Assembly (NCBI GenBank): GCA_946902875.1
Contig: OX336343.1
Location: forward strand, 15,733,596 to 15,797,595
Length of the DNA: 64,000 nt
Direction: 5' to 3'
From: Nematopogon swammerdamellus
Lineage: Eukaryota > Arthropoda > Insecta > Lepidoptera > Adelidae
Position numbers and translations under genes: made by a program. Positions 46,201 to 58,200 of this stretch are shown piece after piece. The notes under the pieces are model-generated. The model ran no database searches and was not told the DNA's origin. It saw only the letters and a program-made list of their open reading frames with translations. Each line of letters begins with the position of its first letter. Position 1 is the first letter of the stretch.

Positions 46201-49200
46201 TATCAGGTCAATCAAGGCGGGCAAAGCGCCCGGCCTTGATAACCTAAACGGTGAAATAATCACCAAGGCCTGGCCGGTGGTAGGAGAGGCAGTCGTTGAT
46301 TTGTTCAATGACTGCCTCGATAAAGGAGAGTATCCAAAGTCCTGGAAGGAGAGTTCGGTTGTTATTATAGCGAAAGGGGGAGAGAGGGACCTTAGCGACC
46401 CAAAATCGTACCGACCAATTATGCTTTTACCTGTATTAGGAAAGATTTTTGAGAAGGTACTGGTCAATAAGGTCCTATGTAAGTTCGATGACCGCCTATC
46501 GTCGAACCAGTATGGGTTTCGACCGAGGGTATCAACGGAGGATGCCACGGTCGAATTGTATAATCGAGTCGAAAACTCGAGCAGCAAATATGTTCTTGGC
46601 ATATTTGTTGACATATCGGGGGCGTTCGATAACCTATGGTGGCCCAGTGTTATGGATTCATTGCGTAAGCTTGATTGTCCCGGTAACGCCTATAAGCTCG
46701 TGAAGGATTATTTCAGTGGCCGAAAGGCCACTGTATGTTCGAAGTACGGGTCTGTGGCGAAACTGGTGACTAAAGGCTGTCCGCAGGGATCCGTCTTTGG
46801 TCCTACCATATGGAACATCGTTTTCGATGGTAGTATCGATCGCGAAGTAGACGAGATTTCGTACGCAGATGATAAGGTTATTATTATACATGGTGATTCC
46901 AGGAAGGAACTGGAGCAAAAAGCTCAGAATGCGATCGATCGAATGAATGATTGGTGCAAAAGTGTAAAGATGACGCTCTCGACTAGTAAAACTGTAATGA
47001 TGCTCTTAAAGGGTAAACTAGACACAAACAGGCCGCCCACCGTTAAACTGGATGGGCGTAGCCTCACTATGGTCAAAAGTTTTAAATACCTTGGGGTCAT
47101 GCTAGACGAGAAACTCGGTGTGGGCTCTCACGTGACGATGATCTGTGAAAAGTCCAAAAAACTGTTTCATGCTCTGGCCAAAGTGGCGAGTGCGACCTGG
47201 GGTCTTAGACAAAAAGCCTTAACCATTATCTATAGAGGTGTGGTGGAGGCAGTCTTGACCTATGCGTCGGCCAGTTGGTCACGTAGGCTTAATTGCCGAC
47301 ATATTAGGCAAATTAGAAGCGCACAGCGCTCTATCCTCTTGAGAGTCATAAGGGCGTACCGTACGGTCTCTACAGAAGCGGTATTCGCTATCGCTTGTGT
47401 GCTCCCCATTGATATCCTAATACAGGAAAGGGTGAGCATGTTCAGCCGCAAAAGCGGAATTTGTGAACGATACGAGCGATATAGGGACATAGAGATTGGT
47501 ACGGATGATTTGCCCATGACAATTAAGAGGAAATTTAAAGAGCGTAGCGTGGAAATTTGGCAGGACGAATGGGCCAAATGTGAGAAAGGTCATCTCACGC
47601 GGGAGTTCATACCGAGAGTTATCGTAAAAATGAGAGGAAAGAAAGTATTTAGAGTGAATCACGAGCTGGTCCAGTTCCTAACTGGACATGGGAAGTTCGG
47701 AAAATACTTCTTTAGATTCGGCATCATAGATAATAGTATATGCGAGTGCGGGGAACCGATCGATTCGGTAGACCACGTTCTCTTTGAGTGTTCTCTGAGC
47801 GATAACGCAAGGGGAGCACTCGAGAGCGTGGTCCAAAATGCTGGGTTGGTCTGGCCCATAAGCAAAGATCTGTTTCTAGATGATCGAGTTATAGAGGGTT
47901 TCCGAGCTTTTTGTGCGGAAGTTATTAGAGAAAGGTCGTAGATGATCGCCGCCTCCCCGCGGTGGGGACGGAAACGAAGATCGGGTCACCCGCTTGCGGG
48001 TAATAAAAACCCCGAGAACGGCTAAAGGCGATCAGCTCGACTTTTGCCATTAGGGGTTAGCATAAATCACTAATGGTCAAAGCCGACAAAGTAAAAAAGA
48101 GATGTACAATTGAGAGAGAGCAATTGTTGATGAATGAGAGAGTAAGCAGTAAAAGGCTAAGCCTAATCTGCGTGTATGTACACGAATGAATGAATGAATA
48201 TCATGGGAAAGTGGTCAAGTTCGAGTCGAGCTCGCGTAAAGAGGGTTCCGTACCATCCCGTTTTCTGTGAGAACTAGAAGGCTTAGGGTTTTTTTACGAA
48301 ACTTTGTATATTGGTAGGTAGCGTATATCTCGGAGAATTTTTTTTTTTTAGTGGTCACGTTCGAGTCGAGCTCGCGTAAAGAGGGTTCCGTACCATCGCG
48401 TTTTCTGTGAGAACTAGAAGGCTTATGATTTTTTGACGAAACTTCGTCATGAACTTTTGTTTTGGTCATAACTCGAGAACCACTGGTGCTAGACCCATTG
48501 TGTTGGTACTCAAACTTCAGGGCTCGGTGAGATCTATCCATCTGTCACATGAACTTTTGTTTTGGTCATAACTCAGACCAGACCAAAACAAAAGTTCATG
48601 ACGAAGTTTCGTCAAAAAATCCTAAGCCTTCTGGTTCTTACAGAAAACGGGATGGTACGGAACCCTCTTTACGCGAGCTCGACTCGAACTTGACCACTTT
48701 CTCATGATATATACATATTTGCCCATGATATAAAAAAAATTTAAACTTCAAGATTTGAAACGACGACCTATCGGGTCTTAGGCAAACCCTTTCCCGCTAA
48801 GTTACATGCGTCTGTAATAATGCGCGCAAATTTTCGTGTCTGTTGCTGAGCTCGACTTACAGCTACCTACTAGTTTCGCGGGGATCCTCGCCCCTTCCCC
48901 ACCGAGGTATTCGAAATTCAAGGCTGTGTTCACTTTGAGAACGCACCGCTTTTCGAAATCGTTCCTGTGTCGTACGGCGAAAATATGGAATGGTCTCCCG
49001 ATTGGTGTGTATAACGTTCGTATAACCTGGGGATCTTCAAAAGGCGTGTTAATAAAGTAGAGGACGACCTTTTTGTCCGCTTTATATATAGCTGTCCTCA
49101 TATGTAGCTGGCATGGCGCCTCTCTTAGCGTATCTTCCCGAGGAGTGCTGGTATTGGCTGCGTCTGATGTTCCGTTGAAGTTTTGGACAGGGCCACCTGT

Positions 49201-52200
49201 GCCGGCTGTCTTTAAACAAACGGACTGTAACATACCTGCGAATGTAGCTCATGCCGACGGGGAAGTCGTAAGTTTGAGCAGCGGCCGCCTCGCCCGCGCG
49301 CCCCGCCGATAGCGCCATCTGGCGCCCCCACTCGGCCAGACCGCGCTCCTCGTCCGTGCCTGTGCGTGCAACAAATATTCCATAGACGGAGGTTACACGC
49401 TAGGTTTGGCATCAGTTCAGTCCATCAGTCTGGTTAAACCATGGTCCAGCCAGACTGACCGTTTAATCTACTTTGATGGATGGATGGATAGGACTTATGG
49501 ACCAGACTGATGGATTTTAAACTATCTTGATACTAGACTGATGGCAGACTGATAGTGCGAATGCATTTTACGTCTGGCGTCAGTCTGGCGTCAATCTGGT
49601 CGTGACCAAGGTCACGGACTGAACTGATGCCAAACCTAGCGTGTAACCTCCGTCATACGAGCGAACCCGGCGGCGCGGCGGCGCTAATCTGACCCGACAT
49701 TTACCTAATTGTCTGTCTTCACATAGTATCACGCACCTTCGTCGACCCTCCTTCCATATAGTTGATTGCCTCATGCACCTTGAACGTTGGGTAAATTTTA
49801 CAATTTTACCTAACTTAAATCTACGCAAAAGTGTAAGTTAATTTAACGGAATTTTATTAAAATTTAGTTTAATTATATATGCACCTCGCGAAATCATTTT
49901 TAGAGAAAGCAGGTTCCAAGTAGTCAAGTGGTCTGCCCATTACTCATCATATAGTACATACATATATACGTCACCTCTATTTCCCATTGGGGTAAACACA
50001 GACAACAGATCTCGAAATGCAACGGTCCTAATACACGTCTGGCGGGCGACTCGTCCATCACTTACATCCACCTCCCCATCCATCGACAATATCACTCACC
50101 GGGTATCAGATTGTCCAGCAGACATCCGATAATTCCTCCAACGAGGATGGAAGTGGACAAGAGGACCTGCAGCACGGCGTCCAAGGTTTCCACGCCCGTA
50201 GCCAGGCTGGAGCTGTGAGCGGCCATCCAGCGGGTCAGTACCAGCGGGAAGAAGAGGCTGAACCCGACGATGTAGAGGTTCCGCGCGCTGTTCAGGTTCA
50301 CGTACTGGAGCGCTGATAGACCTGAAAACAAAAAATACGCTTTAGATATAACCAATGTACGATATACGAGTAAGTAACCCATATCGCTGCTGCTATAGGT
50401 CGGTAGGAACCTCTTTATTGTGCGTGGAATTAATTCAATGATGCAAGTACGTCAAGTCGCTACGTTTTGCAAACTAAGAGGGCATTTTAGAAACTCTTTG
50501 AATAATGCATGAAGTTCAGAAAGGGAAGCCGGTTGGACAAGTTCAGAAGGTTGGCTTATAACAAAATGTGATGACTTCCAGTCAGTCCTGGATTTCCCAT
50601 TAGGCCGTATAGGCCGCGGCCTAGGGGCGGCAGACTTCAGGGGGCGGCAGATTTCCAAAGGCGCTATAGAATATTAAAAGTAACACTTGCGCTTTGCTAT
50701 AGTGTAAGCCGTCAAGCTCTTGCGCGATTTATGCACGCAATACTCTAGCATGTTACTTGTGGATAGAATTTTCGATCTATTAAATGCTAAATAGCATTTG
50801 GGTAAAGGTTTTAAGTCCCCATTGCGACTTAGTAATACTCCTATTCTATGCTATTCATGTTTTGCGCGGGCGGCGAAAGTCAAGTGGCCTATACTTAAAA
50901 ACAGTACAAGTACGGCACTGCTTCCAGTTAACCATACACAACCAACAACAAATTAGCATGCATTGTTAATTTGAGGTGTTCGCGGCCGCACGTTCACCGA
51001 AGTGGCGGAGAAAGAAAGAAGAACAACAGATATGAACCGAAGGCGGAGATCATCCCGAACATGACGCAGAAGAGTCCGCCGACGATGGGCTGCGGAATGA
51101 TGATGAAGACTGCGCCCAGCTTGCCGAGCACTCCCTGTAGCACCATCAGCCCCGCCGCCCACTGAACCACGCGACGAGACCCTACCTGCAATGCATCAAC
51201 GATCATCATCACGCAACTCATTTGGAGTCCAATGTTTCCAATCATCCCAATCATTTATCTGATTGGTCCAATGAGCGCGTATTAAATTCATAACTCTCTT
51301 GTATTTATAAGAGAAAATAAATGTTTCTTATTCTTATATCGCACAAATTTTTAAATCGATTGAAATTAAAAGAACCTTGGTGACTCCTATGGCGCCCACG
51401 TTTTCGCCGAAGGTGTTGGTTCCGTTGCCGGAGCCCCACAGGCCGGCTAGCATCGTGCCGAGACCCTCCGTGCCCAGGCCCCGGTTGATGGCGTGCAGCG
51501 GCGGCGGTGGCGCATCTATCAGTGAACATTCACATTCCGACAGACTTATACATGCATCGGCTCAGCGGATCTACCGGAAACCACTCGACATGCTCACTCA
51601 CCCAAAAACTCGCACGATTTTAACCAATCTGTCTGGTTGATTTCAATCGAGCGAATATACTTACTTTGGGTGATTGAGCATTGTCGAGTGGTTCCCGTTA
51701 ACACTGTCGCCCAGACGAAGCACTGGTTGAAAACGGGTCAACGGCTGGTGTATTTACGTCAGGTCGACAGGGTATTTCGATCACGTATGCCTATTCTTGG
51801 GTAAGTAAATATCCAGTTTTGAAGAGTCCAACTTTACTCACGGTTCATCTCCTAGCCTAGCTATGTGTAGCTAGCGTAGCTACACATATCTAGGAGATGT
51901 ATGTATGTAATATATGTAGCTCGATGTTTCGGGCCAAACGTATGGCTTATCTTCATGAGCACTCTGACGGCGGCGGCGCGCCGGCTGACAGTTTAATGTA
52001 AAATGACGATGCCTCAAGACCACGAGTTTAAATATGGTTGTTAATACTGTTTGATAATTAGTGCAAATAAATGAATTTGATTTAAGAATAACTATATACT
52101 ACTTCTTATATCCGCAAGTAAAACAATATACAAAACCTCCAAAATTCCTGGCATCGGCGGGTTTACTTGGGGAATCCACTTTATTCCCTTGCAATAACAA

Positions 52201-55200
52201 ACAAGCCAAGAACAAACAAAGGTTCTTGCTATTTTTTTTCCAGAATCTCACTCCCCGTTATATATAAAGAATAGAAAAACGGAGAAGGTGAACTGCTTAC
52301 CGCACATTCTAGCCGTGGTGGGATAATAACTGATGGACTCGACAGTACAAGCGAGGACCCCCGCCAACATGCCCAGGACCCCAGCCAGGCTCACCGTTGG
52401 CACCCCCCATTGCCCTGTCGAATGAACTGGTTAACACAAGGCAAAAACTAAGTCACAATCAAGACACTTTACTTAATATGGGGACTTTTTGGACTTTGAA
52501 AATGAAAAGAATGAAAAGTTACGAAGATGTGTGACCACAGTGCTGCAATATCACCAACACATACCTAAATCTGTACAAACGAAAACGTACTGCGCTTGGG
52601 TAAGACTAGATCTCACGTGTGCCTATCAGATATCGGTCGTAGTAGCAATGAAAATAGTTCGTGTTTTCCGTCCTTCAGCGTAGCGGTAAGACAAGAAGGA
52701 AGCAGCGGTGCTGAAGTGAAGCTGAAGTTGTGTTGTTTTAGTTAGGACATAAACAATGTGTTCCGGAAAATACTCTCCATACTCGCGGGAAACACAGTGA
52801 GCACCTGGATAGGGTACTCGGAACCAGGGCGCATCCTCGATGATGCGCAGCTTGACGTCCGTCCTCGCCGGGTGACCGGGCGCCAGCTGCTCGGACAATG
52901 TTAGCGCCAGGCAAATCATCCACATGATCACTATAGTTAGCAGCACCTGTATTTACAAGTTATATTTTGACATATTTCTTGATTATTTATATTTCTTTAA
53001 ATAAATAGTTACCTACTTTTAGATAGATAAAGTTAAGTGAAACATTCGTTCCAGAACAGGATTTGAACCTGAACCTCGAGAATAAGCTGCCAGCAGCGGC
53101 AATTTCGTCGCCGGATCAATGTGATCCAATTCGTCTTTGCATTTATCTGAAAATAAATTTATACATATTCCTTGTAATTTTCAAATGAACAAAATGATTG
53201 TCAGGCTCGGTAGCTCAGTGGTGCAGTCGGTCGACTGTCGACTGCAACCCTGAACGCGGTCAGTACTTGGTTGGGTGACTGCTCGACCGTTGGAGGCGGA
53301 CCGTGGTTCGGATTCCACGTAAAACTGTAGGTCCCTTCCCTTCTTACCTTACTGGGTGGTAGGGTTTATCCCGCCCGGGTTAGTACCACCGCACTGAATG
53401 AAACGTCGGTCGAAACGGCTATGTAAATAGTTCGTGTTTTCCGTCCAGTTCAGTGTAGTCGACATGAAATTAAGGTAAGCACTGACATGGCACCTAGTTT
53501 ACCCGGTGTTATGGGCTCTTCACGAATGTTGTAGGTGTGATGTAGACAACCGTGTTAGTTTCCATAAAAAAAATGCCAGGCGCAAATTAAATAAATTAAT
53601 CCAAAGGAAGCCTACGGAAGATTGGAAATTTAAAAAAACGAATGAAAACGAAATAAATAGGGCGCAGTCAGCAGTTACACAGAAGGTCACAACATGGGAG
53701 AGCGGGAAACGGAAATGAGGCTGCTATTCTGTACTGACCGGAAAGAGTTTGAAGAGCGGAAACCACGTGAGCTGGAGGCCGACGCTCTTCCTGTAGGCGG
53801 GCAGCGGGACACGCACCTCCGCCATGCACTGCGAGAATATCGTCAGCAGGGTGAAGGTGCTGTGGCAGTTATTATTTTATTATTTATTATGTACTTGAGA
53901 ATAACGAACAAGCATCATATTATGTTTCGTAGCGGCTCCTCATTTAACAGATTTTCAATTCAACCGGACTTGGATCGTTGCTCTCAGGGTTTATATGTTA
54001 CAATAAAAAAAAATTGTCACAATAGAGATTCTCCTTTTTTTTAGTGTGTATGTATGTAAAGGTTGTACCACATTCAACTGAATGCATACCCAAATATATT
54101 CGGCTAAATCTGTTTTGAATTCTTTATTGCCGAGGAGCCGCTCCACATTAAAGCACAAGGGGATTGCAAGGGCGGGGGCACAGATTACTTAATAGTTACT
54201 GCGGGGGAGTTGGATCGATGCGCCGCTCCTGGCGGCATCAAAGGGAGCTTCGGTGATCTGGATAGGCCTTATTAATGATGGAATCTTTGTCTAGAAGTGA
54301 AGTTGTAGAACTAGTTCCGTTATGTAGGTAGCCAATCATTTCAGGTTCTATAAAAAGGATACACGCTATTTTTTTTTTATTATTTAGTTTTAGCTAAACA
54401 ATCTACCTTTCAACAATTTATTTTCTTTTCTCTGTCTTCTCTATCTCTTCTTCTCTTCTCTATCTTCTTTACATGTCTCTCTGATCAAGGTAAACTCCGG
54501 AACCACTGAACCGATTTTCACCAATGTTCAGGAAATTTATCTACGCAGGCTATAGGCTATATCGTCATCACGATTTGATACTGCGGGGCTGAGCAGTAAA
54601 CAAAAAAACGGTCAGACTTGGTAGCTCAGTGGTGCGATCGGTCGACTGTGGGTCGTGATCATAAGCACACCTGGGCGCGGTCAGTAGGTATACGTCCTTG
54701 AATGGGTGGTCGCTCGACCGTTGGAGGCTGACCGTGGTTCGGATTCCACGTAAAACTGTAGGTGCCTTCCCTAGGTACGTGGTGGGGCTTAACACGCCCG
54801 AGTTGATACCGCCGCAAAGAATAAAAAGTCGGTTGAAACGCCTATGTAAGTAATTCTTGTTTTCCGTCTAGTTCAGTGTGCCGGCACGACCGAAGGGAAG
54901 CACTGACATGGCACCTAGTTCACCAAGGGCTGACATCACGGATGTCATAGGTGATGATGTTTCCATAAAATGTCCCCAATCCTCCATTTTCAGGCCGTGG
55001 AATAAATTATCTCGATAACATCGCAGGGATGAGGGCTGAGAAAGGGAGGGAGGTCTGTAGCTCACACGCTAATTGGATGGCCAGATTAGCTGCACTTAGA
55101 ACGAGCAACAAGTCTCTCTACTCGGGAAGACACTTGTATACATCGATTCTGCAAACCGCCTCTTTTCGATCCTATCTCATCCCTTCTATTTTCAAATACA

Positions 55201-58200
55201 ATGTCTCTCGATGACAAGGAGAAGATATAATTATTCGTAGAGATAATTCGTCAACAACCTAGTGGCGAAATTGTTAACTGTTCCAATTCTTGCTGGGGAT
55301 GAATTTGTCTTAACCTATTAAATCTGTGACGGGTAAAGTCAAACTGGCTGAACCGGTTAACTCATCAACAACAACAGGGCCTCGTTTGTACAAGTCTATG
55401 AACAGTGAGTTAATGATGATGCCGCAAACGGTGCCGCACGTAGTAGCCAGTTAAGAAAAGAATGTATAATAATAATAAATAATGAAGAAAAGCAACGTCG
55501 AGAAGCTTCATACATTCGATAAATTCCAATCCATGACGCGTAGGAAGCTATGGACCTTCGGGAAGATATCTCTTCTAATCATAGTAACGGATAATTACTA
55601 TAGTAGGTAGTATAATGCCGGCGAGCGACTATGATGGAATTATGTTTGGTGTATAGATTCTAGCGAGGATTCTAGGGGTTGGTGTGACTGATATATTTGT
55701 TTAACTGTAGTAATGTGGCATGACTATGATACTAGGTACTAATTAAATAGGTAATTATTAAGATGCACGCTAGACCCAATGGTTTAGAGTTTAGACAAAT
55801 TTGTAAAGTGGGTTAAAGTTCTAAGTAGCTAGAGTTAAATAAGGTATAGAGAAATGGGGAGGGCGGGAGATATAGACTGATAGCAGAGAGAGAAAATAGG
55901 GGGGGGGGGGGGGGAGGGATTGAGAGAGAGTGAGAGAGAATTGAGAGGGGTAGGACACTTGCCCAGCAGCGATGCCCCAGTGCTGGGAAGCAGCCTCCGC
56001 GGCGTGATCGAACAACGTGATGCCCACCAGTGCCACGGTTGGTACAATTGTGAGCGGAGTCACCAACCGCAACAGCATACCAATTATGCCGAAGTAACCT
56101 GCAATCAATACATTTTGGCGTCATATCATATCTTGCATAGAGATTTCTACATAAGCACCTATTATATGTTTAGACTTACCACAGAACACCTGGAATAGCG
56201 CTGACACGGCAATAGCACCCGATAGCTCGCACATGCGCGTCATCCAGGTTTGTCGGCGTTCCTCATCCGTCATGCCCTCCAATACTTCGTCCGCCGGGCA
56301 GCGCCAGGCTGGCAGGTTGAGGATAGCCAGGGTGGGTACCAGGAACGAGATGGTACCGCCCTGGACGATCGGAAGCCGGCAGCCGAACGTGGACTGCAGC
56401 CATGTGATAAGGCCTGAAGTTATTGGAATATGCAATTCTGAACTTGTGCGAGTGTGTTACATTACCGGTTACAGCTGCGAACATCGCATCGGGGAAACAA
56501 CAAGAAAGTGTGCGGTTGTGGATAAACTTTGGTGTGATCTTTGCGATGTGATGTAGGACTAAGAATTTCTAAAGATGGTATGACATTCGTAATTCCATGG
56601 CATTAATATAAATAAATAATGGAAGAACAGCATGTGGCACTGATCCACTTTTTAGTAAACTGCTAAGCATTCCAATAACAAGTGGCAAATGAAACTGGAA
56701 TTGATTGTCCTGTGTTCGCATATATTCTCTTTGCTGAGTTCCAAACTCAAGCTGGGAGAGCCCTCCCACCTAATCCGAATACAAAAAAGATGGATTGTCA
56801 CAGTACAAGCAAAATGAGTGCTTGTTGATAATGTAGCATTGCAGGTTCGACTGCATGAGTGTTTTCCACAAGTGTCCTCTGGCGTCCGTCCAATAATTTC
56901 TAGATGACTTTGTTTTACGCCTCGTTAGAAGGTATCTGAGAACAGTAGCGCACAATACGCTGCAGGTCTATTCTTGTAAACTCTGACAACGGAATCAGCG
57001 CCGTTGCGGCGCTGAGAGCCACTTACTAAAGTGGCTCTCAGCGCCACATCAGCGCTGAGTCCGCTGTCAGAATTTACAAGAATAGACCTGCTGAACAGGG
57101 GTTGACCTGGCAGTGCCGAGGGATCAAACAAAGGTGCTCGAAACAACCATTCTCCTCGCCTCGCGAAACCACGCTCCACACAACACATATGCGAGGTACC
57201 GTACCAGCGGATTTGCGGTACTATAGCGGAAGCAGATAGTTGATTTGAACTTTGATTGAAGATCCCCAAGGTATCGGAAAATTTTAATACACTACACTCC
57301 CTAGTAGATAATTTTATTCCACTCCCTGACACAACAGTATGTCGCCCACATAATACGAAGTTTCATGTAAGCTGAAATTGAAAATGTTACGACTCCGCGA
57401 CTCCACGATACGACCGCATACACTGTAAATTTTACGGTGTTTTTATTAGCAGGAATATAGACCGGTCGCACATACGACCGGTAACGACCGCCGCCGCGCC
57501 GCCGCTGCTGGCGGCTGGCGGCGGGCGCTCGCCCAGTGTCCACGCTCTGCATGCCGTCTGCATTTTCTCAAACAATTTCTGTGTGGGCACTGTTATGTCG
57601 GTGTCTGTGCTCGACCATGCTTGTCGACCACCAATATAGTGCTGGTCAATGGTTCGTGTATGCGCCCACGTTTTCATTTTTATTTTAGTAGTTACTCGTG
57701 GTAAAACAAATAAAACTAACTCAAATAACTCAAGGTAACTCAAATAAAACAACAAAGCTCACTTTGTAATAAGTGCCTTATTAATTGAGCTATTTGAAGA
57801 AATCCTACGAGTGCACTCGCACCGGTAAATTCCTTCCGACATGACATTATTCCTATATTGAGTGTGACAAGATTATATTATGTCGTAGGTATCGTAAGAG
57901 TTGCTTTGTTACTTTGCTGCTGTAAATTTAGTAAATACTAGCTGTTGCCCGCGGCTTCGCTCGCGTGAAATTCGTATTCCAAAGAAGAATATAAGTAACT
58001 AAGGGCGAGGCCGAAGGCCGAGCTGCGTTAAGGTAATCGATAAACCTTCTCAAAGAAAGTAACTAACTAAGGGCGAGGCCGAAGGCCGAGCTGCTTTCAG
58101 GTAAACGATAAACCTTTCTCAAATAAAGGAAGTAAGTAAGGGCGAGGCCGAAGGCCGAGCTGCGTTCAGGAAGACGATAAACCTTCTGGAAGAAGGGAAG

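Noticed and set aside
46144..46918. Minus-strand frames across the R1 ORF
   Set aside because: Antisense shadows of the RT coding sequence.
53211..53315. Possible tRNA gene (A and B boxes)
   Set aside because: No complete cloverleaf; followed by a SINE body and A tail, and present in several copies.
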